Assembly (NCBI RefSeq): GCF_009720365.1
Contig: NZ_ML769318.1
Span: forward strand, 210,022 to 274,021
Reading direction: 5' to 3'
DNA: 64,000 bases
Origin: Catellatospora paridis
Lineage (GTDB): Bacteria; Actinomycetota; Actinomycetes; Mycobacteriales; Micromonosporaceae
Shown: piece by piece, positions 8,874-16,873 of the stretch
Layout of the letters: each line of letters opens with the position of its first letter
How positions within the stretch are numbered: the first letter of the stretch is position 1
The notes under the pieces: generated by a model
What the model was told of the DNA's origin: nothing
The model's input: only the letters and a program-made list of their open reading frames with translations
Databases searched by the model: none
Made by a program: the position numbers and the translations under genes

Positions 8874-8906
8874 GCGGCCCGGTGGCTTGGTGCGCCACCG
8901 GGCCGC
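8874..8906 (-). terminator. GC-rich hairpin after the double glycosyltransferase gene
   Basis: Perfect 13-bp stem (GCGGCCCGGTGGC and its complement) with a 7-nt loop, beginning 18 bp after the stop of the minus-strand gene ending at 8925. No T-run follows, as is common in high-GC actinobacteria. The rest of the 265-bp gap to 8659 shows only an upstream region for the dimethylformamidase-like gene. Confidence 0.65.
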
Positions 8907-8924
8907 GACTTTCTGACAGAGGTG

Positions 8925-11423
8925 CTAGCGGAGGAACTTCGCGAGCACGGCGGCGGTTCGCCGGCCGTCGTGGAACTCGCGCACGAACCTTGCCGAGGCC
9001 GCGCCGACCCGGGCCGTGCCGGCCCGGTCGTCCAGCATGGACTCCAGCACGCTGCTCAGGTTGAGCGGCGTCGCGGGCACGACGGGCAGGTCCGGGCCGA
9101 CGGCCGTGGCCACCCGCTCGCTGATGTACGCGACCACCGGCTTGCCCGCCGCCATCGCCTCGCAGCCGAGCGTGCCGTAGGCGCCCGTGGTGAACTGGTC
9201 GAGCACGATGTCGGACTCCTTGACCAGCTCCTTCATCTGCTCCCAGGGGATGCCCTCGGCGAGCCGCAGGTCGATGGCCCCCTGCTTGTGCAGCCTGGTG
9301 AGCGCCGGGAGGATCCGGTCCGTGCCCTTGGTCCACCGCTTGGACGGCGCGTGCATCACGATCGGGCGCTTGCGCTCCATCACCGGCCGGTCGCAGGCCC
9401 AGGCGTCGACGTCGATGACGAGCGGCGTCCAGGTCGCTGTCGGGAGGTCGTCGAGCAGGTCGGGCGTGGTGACGAACAGCGGCAGCCCGCACGAGTCCGC
9501 GATCTTCTGATTGCGCTGGGTGCGCTTGGACAGCTGGGCGGCGACGCCGGCGGGCGCGTCCCGGAACAGCGAGAACTCGTGGTTCTTCAGGTGCCGCCGC
9601 GGGTCGCGGATCTCGCTGCCATGGGCCAGGATCGCGACCTGCACGCCGGCGCGGCCCAGCATCGCGAGGTCGCCTTCGATGGTCGTCCCGTTGAGGTGGC
9701 CGAAGACCGGCATGAACGCGTCGACGAGCACGTGCGTGTAGCGGCCGACGACCCGGTGGATCTGCTGCGACTGCACGCCGAAGTCGGTCAGCCGGTGCGC
9801 GTCTATGTAGACGTTGGCCGGGAAGCCGAAGGACTCCGGCTGCCGGACCATCACGACCTCGGCCGAGACGTCGGACATCTCCCGGCAGATCGCCCTGGCG
9901 AAGGCCGCGCCCTGCCCGGCGTAATTGGCCGGGCCGAGACCCAGCCGGACCCTGGTGTCCCCGATCTCCCGCCAGTCCCCGACGAGCAGCGGATCCATCG
10001 GCGGCGGGTCCTCCTGCACGTCCCACGGGACGTCGGCGGGCGCGGCCGGCACGCGCGTCGACAGGCTGCGGTAGAGGCGCAGCAGCGACTTGCTCTGGTG
10101 CTCCCAGGACAGGTCGTCGAGGATCGCCTCGCTGATCCGCGCCGAGAGCATCGCGCGCTGCTCGTACGCCTTCTCCGCGGCGACCACGAAACCGTCGACG
10201 TCGGTGGCCGTGAACACCTCGCCGATGCCGTGCTCCTCGACGAAGGCCCGGACCACCTTGACGTCGCTGGTGACCAGCGGCAGGCGGGCGTGCAGGTATT
10301 CGGAGATCTTCGTGGGCAGCGAGATCTCGCAGTTCGGCACCTTCAGGAACGGGATCAGGCCGAGGTCGGCCGACTGCAGGTAGGCGGCCACCTCGTGCTG
10401 CGGCACGTAGGGCAGCAGGTGGATGCGGTCCCGCACGCCCAGCGTCTCCGCCTGCAGGAGCAGCTGCTTCAGCAGCGGGTTGGACCGGCCCACCACCATC
10501 GCGAGGTGGTAGCCGGGCAGCTTCGGCATCGCCGCGACGACGGTGTCGAGGCCGCGCTCCTTGCCCAGCCAGCCGGCATACACCATGAGCGGGACGTCGT
10601 CGTCGAGGTTGCACAGGGCGCGTACGGACAGGGTCTTCGCGCTGGTCGGCGCGATGATCTCGCGTACCGGCGAGTTGCCGACCACCACGGGGCTGGTGGC
10701 GAGCTGGTAGTCGGTGCGCAGCATCTCGGCCAGCTGCGTGGACACCGTGACCACCGCGTCGGCGGCGGAGATGAACTCGCGCTCGGCGCCGGTGAAAGCG
10801 CTGGCCTGGTGGCGGGTCGGCCACTGGACGCCCCGGATGTACTCGTGGGCGTCGTAGATCCACGAGCAGTTCAGCCCGCGGGCCCGCAGCCGCTCGACGG
10901 AGTGGGCCGCGATGACGATGGTGGCGATGTCGTTCGCGTGGATCAGGTCCGGCTTGAGGTCGTCGATCACCGGCCCGAACGCCTTGTCGAGCTGTGCCAG
11001 CGGCGGCCAGTCGCGGCGCCAGTCGCCGGTCGGCGCGACGCTCAGGGTGCGGCGCGCGCGCAGCTGGCGGACCTCGTGGCGCAGCTTGCCCACCACCCGG
11101 CGGGCGAAGCGCATGCCCAGGTCACCGACGTGGCCGACGCCCCGGGACCGGGATCGGTTGTCGGCTTCCTTGCCGGTCTGGGCCAGCCGGTCCGCGGTGC
11201 GGCTCAGGCGGCTCTGCGACTTCGGCTTGGCCGCCGGGACCCGGATGACCTTCAGCGGGCCCATGGTCGTCTCTTCGAGGACCTGGCCGTTGGTGCTGCC
11301 CACCACCGTGACGTCCCAGCCGTCCCGCGCCGCCGCGATGGCCGTCTTCTGGACCCGCGAGTCTCCTCTGATGTCGTTGGCGACGACCACGACCAACCGC
11401 GGCTGCCTGGCCTGGGATGTCAT
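8925..11423 (-). CDS. Double-domain GT-B glycosyltransferase
   Basis: An 832-residue protein with two glycosyltransferase-like halves. Residues about 1-420 match the GT4-type protein at 2754-4259 (VVVANDIRGDSRVQKTA, PDLIHANDIATIV, YDAHEYIRGV, VYAGWLGKERGL). Residues about 430-832 form a second GT-B-like unit with RLGLGPANYAGQG, ILAHGSEIRDPRRH, VMHAPSKRWTKGTD and the donor-site-like TTGAYGTLGCEAMAAGKPVVA. Such fusions can add two sugars in sequence, but this is not shown here. The start was moved 15 codons inside the longest frame to an ATG with GGAGG five bases upstream. A hairpin separates it from the operon on its right, so it probably has its own promoter. Confidence 0.82.
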   Translation of the reverse strand: MTSQARQPRLVVVVANDIRGDSRVQKTAIAAARDGWDVTVVGSTNGQVLEETTMGPLKVIRVPAAKPKSQSRLSRTADRLAQTGKEADNRSRSRGVGHVGDLGMRFARRVVGKLRHEVRQLRARRTLSVAPTGDWRRDWPPLAQLDKAFGPVIDDLKPDLIHANDIATIVIAAHSVERLRARGLNCSWIYDAHEYIRGVQWPTRHQASAFTGAEREFISAADAVVTVSTQLAEMLRTDYQLATSPVVVGNSPVREIIAPTSAKTLSVRALCNLDDDVPLMVYAGWLGKERGLDTVVAAMPKLPGYHLAMVVGRSNPLLKQLLLQAETLGVRDRIHLLPYVPQHEVAAYLQSADLGLIPFLKVPNCEISLPTKISEYLHARLPLVTSDVKVVRAFVEEHGIGEVFTATDVDGFVVAAEKAYEQRAMLSARISEAILDDLSWEHQSKSLLRLYRSLSTRVPAAPADVPWDVQEDPPPMDPLLVGDWREIGDTRVRLGLGPANYAGQGAAFARAICREMSDVSAEVVMVRQPESFGFPANVYIDAHRLTDFGVQSQQIHRVVGRYTHVLVDAFMPVFGHLNGTTIEGDLAMLGRAGVQVAILAHGSEIRDPRRHLKNHEFSLFRDAPAGVAAQLSKRTQRNQKIADSCGLPLFVTTPDLLDDLPTATWTPLVIDVDAWACDRPVMERKRPIVMHAPSKRWTKGTDRILPALTRLHKQGAIDLRLAEGIPWEQMKELVKESDIVLDQFTTGAYGTLGCEAMAAGKPVVAYISERVATAVGPDLPVVPATPLNLSSVLESMLDDRAGTARVGAASARFVREFHDGRRTAAVLAKFLR

Positions 11424-11452
11424 TCGGTCCTCCGTGAGCAGGAAGTCATCAA

Positions 11453-11506
11453 GCCGATGGCCCGCCAACGCCGCCCGGACGGGCGGTTCGCTGGTGGGCC
11501 ATCGGC
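11453..11506 (-). terminator. Imperfect hairpin after the Gfo/Idh/MocA gene
   Basis: Outer arms GCCGATGGCCC and GGGCCATCGGC pair exactly, and an inner GCCGCCC/GGGCGG segment extends the stem with small bulges. It begins 37 bp after the stop of the dehydrogenase gene and lies upstream of the next minus-strand gene, so it probably ends the aminotransferase-dehydrogenase transcript. Confidence 0.6.
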
Positions 11507-11542
11507 GTCACTGTCGTTTCAGCCAGTGGAGTTCGCCACCGA

Positions 11543-12547
11543 CTACATCGTCTCCGGAAGCCGGACCGTCGACCGGGACTTCGCCGACTCGAGAACAGCC
11601 GAAGCCACCTCGACCGTACGCAAACCCTGCCGCAGTGTCACGATGTCGCTGGGCTTGCCCTCCACCGCGTCGCGGAAGCGCTCGTGCTCGACGAGCAGCG
11701 GCTCCCGCTTCGGGATGGCGAACCGGATCATGTCACCCTCGGCCACGCCGCGGAAGGAGCGCAGCGCCTCCCACTCGGTGGTGATCGCGCCGTTGGCGTA
11801 GAACGTCAGGTCCGCGGTGAGCGTGTCGGCGATGAAGCAGCCCTTCTCGCCGGTGATCACCGTGGAGCGCTCCTTGAGCGGGCTGAGCCAGTTCACCAGG
11901 TGGTTGACCATGGAGCCGTCGGCGAGCTGGCCCACCGCGGCGACCATGTCCTCGTGCGGGCGGCCGCTGCGGAAGACCGTGTGTGCGGACACCGAGGCGT
12001 ACGACTGGCCGGTGACCCAGCTGGTCAGGTCGATGTCGTGGGTGGCGAGGTCCATGACCACGCCCACGTCGGCGATGCGGTGCGGGAACGGGCCCTGCCG
12101 GCGGGTGACCACCTGGAAGACCTCGCCCAGCTCGCCCGCCTCCAGGCGGGACCGCAGGCTCTGCAGCGCCGGGTTGTAGCGCTCGATGTGGCCCACGCCC
12201 GCGACCAGGCCGGCCTGCTCGAAGGCGTCGACCAGCCGCCGGGCGGCGTCGATCGAGGGGGCCAGCGGCTTCTCGATCAGCGCGCAGATGCCGTTGGCGG
12301 CCAGCTCCAGGCCGACCTCCTCGTGCAGCGCGGTCGGGCAGGCGATCACCGCGTAGTCGATGCCCAGCGCGATGAGCTCGGAGACCGTGGGGACCACGGG
12401 CACCCGCAGCGTGCCGGTGCTGTCGCCCATCGGGTCGACGACCGCGACGAGCTCGACCCCGGCCAGACCGGACAGCACGCGGGCGTGGTTGCGGCCCATC
12501 GCGCCGAGCCCGATGAGGCCGGCACGCAGCTTGCGTTCGGTGCTCAC
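11543..12547 (-). CDS. Gfo/Idh/MocA-family sugar dehydrogenase (WbpB/WlbA-like)
   Basis: NAD(P)-dependent oxidation of a nucleotide sugar, probably at C3 of UDP-GlcNAc-uronate to give the 3-keto intermediate for transamination. The 334-residue protein has an N-terminal Rossmann motif (GLIGLGAMGRNH), the conserved catalytic EKP motif (ALIEKPLA), and the family helix VVMDLATHDIDL that carries the substrate-site histidine. Its GTG start overlaps the stop of the preceding aminotransferase gene as GTGA, so the two are translationally coupled. Pairing with a DegT aminotransferase supports the WbpB/WlbA reading; a different keto-sugar substrate is possible. Confidence 0.85.
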   Translation of the reverse strand: MSTERKLRAGLIGLGAMGRNHARVLSGLAGVELVAVVDPMGDSTGTLRVPVVPTVSELIALGIDYAVIACPTALHEEVGLELAANGICALIEKPLAPSIDAARRLVDAFEQAGLVAGVGHIERYNPALQSLRSRLEAGELGEVFQVVTRRQGPFPHRIADVGVVMDLATHDIDLTSWVTGQSYASVSAHTVFRSGRPHEDMVAAVGQLADGSMVNHLVNWLSPLKERSTVITGEKGCFIADTLTADLTFYANGAITTEWEALRSFRGVAEGDMIRFAIPKREPLLVEHERFRDAVEGKPSDIVTLRQGLRTVEVASAVLESAKSRSTVRLPETM

Positions 12548-13650
12548 AGCCGGCCTGCCACGGTGTTCACGCCGTCGGCGATGTACTCCAGCTCCTCCGC
12601 GGTCAGCGACGGGAAGACCGGCAGCGAGAGCACCTCGGCGGCCGCCTTCTCGGTCTCCGGGAGGTCCCAGGCCGGGTTGACCTTGCCCTCGGCCGTCAGG
12701 TACGGCTTGAGGCGGTGGATCGGCGTCGGGTAGTACACCGCGCTGCCGATGCCCTTCTCGGTCAGGCCCTGCTGCAGCGCGTCGCGGTTACCGCCCTCGA
12801 CCCGCACCGTGTACTGGTGATACACGTGCTTGGCGTTGTCCGCGACCGGCGGGGTCACCACGGTGGTGATCCGCGAGTCGAGGAACTTGGCGTTGGACTG
12901 GCGCTGCTCGGTCCACGCGGGGAGCTGCTTGAACTGCTCCCGGCCGACCGCCGCGGCGACGTCGGTGAGCCGCATGTTCGCGCCGACGATCTCGTTGGCG
13001 TAGCGCTGCTCCATACCCTGGTTGCGCAGCAGGCGCAGCGTGCGGGCGAACTCGGCGTCGGCAGTGGTGATCATGCCGCCTTCGAGCGAGTGCATGTTCT
13101 TGGTGGGGTAGAAGCTGAAGGTGCCCGCGATGCCGAACGCGCCGACCGGGGTGCCGTTCAGCGCGGCGCCGTGCGCCTGGCAGGCGTCCTCCAGGACGGC
13201 CAGGCCGTGGCGCTGCGCCAGCTCCATGATCCGGTCCATCGCGGCGGGGTGGCCGTACAGGTGGACGGGCATGATCGCGACGGTGCGCGGGGTGATCGCG
13301 GCGGCGGCGGCGTCGGGGTCGAGGCAGAAGCTGCCCGCCTCGATGTCGGCGAAGACCGGCTCGGCGCCGACCAGGCGGACCGCGTTGGCGGAGGCGGCGA
13401 AGGAGAACGAGGGCACGATGACCTCGTCGCCGGGGCCGACACCCATCGCGATCAGCGCCAGGTGCAGGGCGGAGGTGCCCGAGTTCACCGCCACGCTGTG
13501 CCGGCCGTCCACCAGGGTCGAGAACTCGTCCTCGAACGCCTTCACCTCCGGGCCCTGCACGACCATGCCGCTGCGCAGCACGCGCACGGCGGCTTCGATC
13601 TCGGCCTCACCGATCACCGGTCGTGCCGGGGGGATGGGCTTTCCGTTCAA
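12544..13650 (-). CDS. DegT/DnrJ/EryC1/StrS sugar aminotransferase (WbpE-like)
   Basis: PLP enzyme adding an amino group to a keto nucleotide sugar, probably at C3 for a 2,3-diamino uronic acid. The 368 residues show the family pattern: VNSGTSALHLAL (cofactor phosphate site), VIVPSFSFAASANAV, LEDACQAHGA, and the PLP lysine in FSFYPTKNMHSLEGG. C-terminal RLKPYL and SLPVFPSLT are typical of the WbpE/WlbC group. The gene is first of a two-gene operon with the Gfo/Idh/MocA dehydrogenase. A TATAGAAT box lies about 60 bp upstream. Confidence 0.9.
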   Translation of the reverse strand: MNGKPIPPARPVIGEAEIEAAVRVLRSGMVVQGPEVKAFEDEFSTLVDGRHSVAVNSGTSALHLALIAMGVGPGDEVIVPSFSFAASANAVRLVGAEPVFADIEAGSFCLDPDAAAAAITPRTVAIMPVHLYGHPAAMDRIMELAQRHGLAVLEDACQAHGAALNGTPVGAFGIAGTFSFYPTKNMHSLEGGMITTADAEFARTLRLLRNQGMEQRYANEIVGANMRLTDVAAAVGREQFKQLPAWTEQRQSNAKFLDSRITTVVTPPVADNAKHVYHQYTVRVEGGNRDALQQGLTEKGIGSAVYYPTPIHRLKPYLTAEGKVNPAWDLPETEKAAAEVLSLPVFPSLTAEELEYIADGVNTVAGRL

Positions 13651-13710
13651 GGGGTCCTCCTCGTTTCCATTTCCGTGCCGTTCAACGGACCCGTTCCGAT
13701 GGTGAGTCCG

Positions 13711-13718
13711 ATTCTATA
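13711..13718 (-). promoter_or_regulatory. Candidate -10 box of the aminotransferase operon
   Basis: The minus strand reads TATAGAAT in the short gap between the ABC ATPase stop and the aminotransferase start. It fits a sigma-70 -10 element; no matching -35 was found. Weak evidence. Confidence 0.3.
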
Positions 13719-13732
13719 GTCGCTGGTGAGGC

Positions 13733-14500
13733 TCATTTGGCGGTGCTGAATTCCTCATACGCGGCGAGGACCTCGTCGGTCGGACCGTCCATCCGGATCA
13801 GGCCCGACTCCAGCCAGATCGTCCGCTCGCAGGTGTCGCGAACGGAGCTGAGGGAGTGGCTGACCAGGAAGACGGTACCCGCGCCCTCGCGCAGCTCACG
13901 GACACGATCCTCGCTGCGCTTGCGGAACTTGGCGTCACCGGTGGCCAGGGCCTCGTCGATGAGCAGGACCTCGTGCTTCTTGGCGGCCGCGATCGAGAAC
14001 CGCAGCCGGGCCGACATGCCCGAGGAGTAGGTGCGCATGGGCAGCGAGCTGAAGTCGCCGCGCTCGTTGATCCCGGAGAAGTCGATGATCTCCGGGGTCT
14101 TGGCGCGCGCCTCGGCCTTGGGCATACCCATGGCCAGGCAGCCGAGCACCACGTTCCGCTCGCCGGAGATGTCGGCCATCATGGCCGCGTTCACGCCGAG
14201 CAGCGAGGGCTGGCCCTTGGTGTAGACCGCGCCGCGGGTGGCCGGCAGCAGCCCGGCGATCGCCCGCAGCAGGGTGGACTTGCCGGAGCCGTTGGTGCCG
14301 ATCAGGCCGACGGCCTCGCCCTCGTGCGCGGTGAAGCTGACGCCCTTGACGGCGTGCACCTCGCGCACGGCCGTCGACGGCTTGCGGGAGGCCATCCGGC
14401 GCATGGCGCCCAGCGGCGAACTGTCCTTCGCCGCGCCGTGCACCCGGTAGACGACGTGCACGTCGTCCACGACGACGGTGGGGATCCTGGTGTCAGCCAC
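13733..14500 (-). CDS. Polysaccharide export ABC transporter, ATP-binding subunit (TagH/Wzt-like)
   Basis: Powers export of a lipid-linked glycan through the membrane with the adjacent permease. It has Walker A (GTNGSGKST), the unusual signature region SSGMSARLRFSIA typical of TagH/Wzt/RfbB proteins, Walker B (VLLIDEALATGD) and the switch histidine in VSHSL. The GTG start was chosen because AAGGAG lies seven bases upstream and it overlaps the permease stop by eight bases; longer upstream frames lack support. The 255 residues lack the C-terminal carbohydrate-binding domain of some Wzt proteins, so substrate recognition probably does not need a modified chain end. Confidence 0.92.
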   Translation of the reverse strand: MADTRIPTVVVDDVHVVYRVHGAAKDSSPLGAMRRMASRKPSTAVREVHAVKGVSFTAHEGEAVGLIGTNGSGKSTLLRAIAGLLPATRGAVYTKGQPSLLGVNAAMMADISGERNVVLGCLAMGMPKAEARAKTPEIIDFSGINERGDFSSLPMRTYSSGMSARLRFSIAAAKKHEVLLIDEALATGDAKFRKRSEDRVRELREGAGTVFLVSHSLSSVRDTCERTIWLESGLIRMDGPTDEVLAAYEEFSTAK

Positions 14501-15392
14501 GGCCGTACTCCTTCTCGCCACGCCAGAAGTAGAGGAAACCGCCCACGCCCATGACGATCGCCCAGCCGACGGCGACGGCCCACATCGAGGCAACCGAGAA
14601 CTGGGACGCCGGGTTGGTGGTGATGAGCGCTTCGCGGGCCAGCTCGATGAAGACCAGCATCGGGTTGAGGTGCAGCAGCGTCGAGGCCCAGGTCGGCAAG
14701 TCGTTGGTCGCGGTGGTCAGGCTGTAGAACACGCCCGAGCCGTAGAGCCAGGTGCGCAGCACGAACGGCATGACCTGCTTCAGGTCGACGATCTTCGAGC
14801 CCACGCGGGCCAGCAGCATGGCCAGGCCGCCGCTGAAGATGGTCTGCAGGAGCAGCAGCGGGATGAGGGTGAGCCAGATCAGCCGCGGTGGCTCGCCGGT
14901 GACCAGCACGATGCCGATCAGCACGCACATCGAGACGAGCAGCTGCTGCAGCTGGGTGATGGTGACCGACAGCGGCAGGCTGGCCCGGGGGAACTGCAGC
15001 GCCCGGATCATGTTCAGGTTGCCCGAGATCGAGACCGTGCCCGCGGCGGCCACCGCCGAGGTGTAGCCGAAGATGAAGATGCCGCAGCACAGGTACGCGA
15101 TGAAGTTCTCGATCCGGCCGCCGGTGCCCAGAATGACGCCGAAGATCAGGTAGTACACCGCGGCGTTGGTGAGCGGGGTAAGTACGTGCCAGAGCTGTCC
15201 GAGTCGCGCAGTGGTCAGCGTCGCGACGTTGCGTGCATTCGCGAACGCGACGATGAAGTGCCGGTAGGCCCACAGCGAGCGTGCGTACTCGACCAGGCCC
15301 GGCCGCGCTCCCGCGGCGCGCAGGCCGTGACGGGCCGCGAGCTGGGCTGGTGCGAGGACGGGATGAGGCTCTGTCACCACAGCTTCTGCCAT
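14493..15392 (-). CDS. Polysaccharide export ABC transporter permease (TagG/Wzm-like)
   Basis: A 299-residue membrane protein with about six helices, of the ABC-2 export family. Family features include YFLIFGVILG-like helix text (YYLIFGVILG), the RALQFPRASLPLS stretch and the C-terminal LLHLNPMLVFIELAREALI. It is first of a two-gene operon with the ATPase. GGAG lies eight bases upstream of the ATG. The divergent TetR gene and its palindromic operator are about 110 bp upstream, so transcription may be controlled by that repressor. Confidence 0.92.
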   Translation of the reverse strand: MAEAVVTEPHPVLAPAQLAARHGLRAAGARPGLVEYARSLWAYRHFIVAFANARNVATLTTARLGQLWHVLTPLTNAAVYYLIFGVILGTGGRIENFIAYLCCGIFIFGYTSAVAAAGTVSISGNLNMIRALQFPRASLPLSVTITQLQQLLVSMCVLIGIVLVTGEPPRLIWLTLIPLLLLQTIFSGGLAMLLARVGSKIVDLKQVMPFVLRTWLYGSGVFYSLTTATNDLPTWASTLLHLNPMLVFIELAREALITTNPASQFSVASMWAVAVGWAIVMGVGGFLYFWRGEKEYGRG

Positions 15393-15500
15393 GGTAAGGG
15401 CTCCGATCTCCAGACTGGGGATGAGTGGCGGTCACACACGGTAGCCGACGCCAAGGAAGAGACGCCACCGTATCGACGTAAACGTGATGCTAGTCGGCCG

Positions 15501-15527
15501 TGCGTCGCGACGCAACCGTTGCGTCGC
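15501..15527. promoter_or_regulatory. Palindromic operator upstream of the TetR gene
   Basis: GCGACGCAAC at 15507-15516 is followed after one base by its exact complement GTTGCGTCGC at 15518-15527. An overlapping perfect palindrome TGCGTCG/CGACGCA occupies 15501-15514, so three GCGTCGC half-sites are present. The site ends 11 bp before the first in-frame ATG of the TetR gene and is in the divergent promoter region shared with the export transporter. TetR proteins usually bind such sites in their own promoter. Confidence 0.7.
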
Positions 15528-15538
15528 TGCGCTATCGT

Positions 15539-16141
15539 ATGCACGTGCTGGCAGAGAGTAGGCGCGTCCCCGCGGGGGCGGCCGTGTTGAGAGGGGATAT
15601 CACCGAGGCGATCCAGGCCGCGGTGGTGGAGGAACTCGCCCTGGTCGGCTATGGCCGACTGTCGATCGAGGCGGTGGCCCGCCGCGCGGGCGTGGCGAAG
15701 ACCGCCGTGTACCGCCGGTGGCCTTCCAAGCTCGAGATGGTGCTGGAGATCGTGTCCGGCCTCGCGGGCCAGAAGCTGCCGCTGCCCGACACCGGGACCC
15801 TGCAGGGCGACCTCGCGATCTTCCTGCAGATCCTGACCCGGGCACTGCGCCATCCGCTGGCCTCGCAGGTCATCCCGGACCTGCTGGCCGAGGCGGCCCG
15901 CAATCCGCAGATCGGGGAGAAGCTGCAGCACGCACTGCGCGCCAACCAGCACGAGATCGGAGCGCTGCTGATCGGCCGGGCCGTCGAACGCGGCGAGCTG
16001 CCCACGACCACCGATCCCGACGTGGCGGTGGACCTGATCGTCGGCCCCGTCTACTGGCATCTCGCGGTGACCCGCAACCCGGTGCCGGCCGACTACGTGC
16101 CGCGCCTGGTGGCCGCGATCATCGCGGGCCTGTCCGGCTGA
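15539..16141 (+). CDS. TetR-family transcriptional regulator
   Basis: DNA-binding repressor of about 200 residues. The N-terminal helix-turn-helix is clear (LSIEAVARRAGVAKTAVYRRWPSKLEMV), followed by an all-helical ligand domain similar to the TetR_C group (LLAEAARNPQIGEKL, GRAVERGELP). Start is uncertain: ATG 15539 lacks a clear ribosome-binding site, and GTG 15584 follows a GGGGGCG stretch and would still keep the full DNA-binding domain. It is divergent from the polysaccharide export operon and has a palindromic operator just upstream, so autoregulation and possible control of export are inferred. Confidence 0.88.
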   Translation: MHVLAESRRVPAGAAVLRGDITEAIQAAVVEELALVGYGRLSIEAVARRAGVAKTAVYRRWPSKLEMVLEIVSGLAGQKLPLPDTGTLQGDLAIFLQILTRALRHPLASQVIPDLLAEAARNPQIGEKLQHALRANQHEIGALLIGRAVERGELPTTTDPDVAVDLIVGPVYWHLAVTRNPVPADYVPRLVAAIIAGLSG

Positions 16142-16148
16142 TCCGCGC

Positions 16149-16194
16149 GCACCGCGTGCCGCCGACCACTGCAGTGGTCGGCGGCACGCGGTGC
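16149..16194. terminator. 46-bp perfect palindrome between convergent genes
   Basis: Two exact 23-bp arms meet at CTGCAG with no loop. It begins seven bases after the TetR stop and ends 24 bases before the stop of the convergent acetyltransferase gene. It is best read as a bidirectional terminator. Being loopless, it can also form a cruciform. Confidence 0.75.
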
Positions 16195-16217
16195 GGGTCG
16201 TCATGCTCCGGCCGCCG

Positions 16218-16754
16218 TCACAGGCCGGCGGGCCGCTCCGCGTCGCGGGACACGATCTGGCCCTTCTCGTCGACCCAGCCGAGGTGCCGGGCGGGGTTGC
16301 CGGCGACCAGCTGGTTCGGCGCCACGCTCTTGGTGACCACGGAACCGGCCGCGACCATGGCGTGCTCGCCGATCACGGTGCCGCAGACGATGGTGGCGTT
16401 GGCGCCGAGCGAGGCCCCCCGCTTGATCAGCGTGGGGGTGATCTGCCAGTCCGGGTTCTGTGCCCGCGGCCGCAGGTCGTTGGTGAAGACCACGCACGGA
16501 CCGACGAAGACCGCGTCCTCGATGGTGACGCCGTGGTACACCGAGACGTTGTTCTGGATCTTCACGAGGTCGCCGATCACGACGTCGGCGTCGACGTACA
16601 CGTTGCGCCCGATCACGCAGCCGGCGCCGATGGTCGCGCTGTTGCGCACGTGGGCCAGGTGCCAGATCTTGGTGCCGGCGCCGACCTGGGCGCCTTCCTC
16701 GACGTCGGCGCTGGGGTGCACGAAAACGGGGGGTGTGGAGGGGGTGCCAGTCAT
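16218..16754 (-). CDS. Left-handed beta-helix N-acetyltransferase (WbpD/WlbB-like)
   Basis: Predicted to acetylate the 3-amino group of UDP-2-acetamido-3-amino-2,3-dideoxy-glucuronate using acetyl-CoA. The 178-residue protein is built from hexapeptide repeats (for example VGAGTKIWHLAHVRNSATIG, IGRNVYVDADVVIG, IGEHAMVAAGSVV) and has the diagnostic VFTNDLRPRA loop and VAGNPARHLGWV end seen in WlbB/WbpD proteins. It stands alone on the minus strand, convergent with TetR, with a 46-bp palindrome after it. Together with the dehydrogenase, aminotransferase and epimerase it completes the set of Wbp enzyme classes. Confidence 0.88.
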   Translation of the reverse strand: MTGTPSTPPVFVHPSADVEEGAQVGAGTKIWHLAHVRNSATIGAGCVIGRNVYVDADVVIGDLVKIQNNVSVYHGVTIEDAVFVGPCVVFTNDLRPRAQNPDWQITPTLIKRGASLGANATIVCGTVIGEHAMVAAGSVVTKSVAPNQLVAGNPARHLGWVDEKGQIVSRDAERPAGL

Positions 16755-16873
16755 TGTCGACCACCGTGTTCCGGGGCGCTCCGCGCCGGGGTTTGGGCTG
16801 CTGGCGCAGCCGGACGGGTACGAGATTAACCCGTCGTGACCCTGGTGCGGGCGGGGGTCGGCGCAGGTGCCGG

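Noticed and set aside
8775-11801. 1008-codon plus-strand reading frame
   Set aside because: Antisense to the double glycosyltransferase, whose motifs are clear; the frame has only low-complexity residues.
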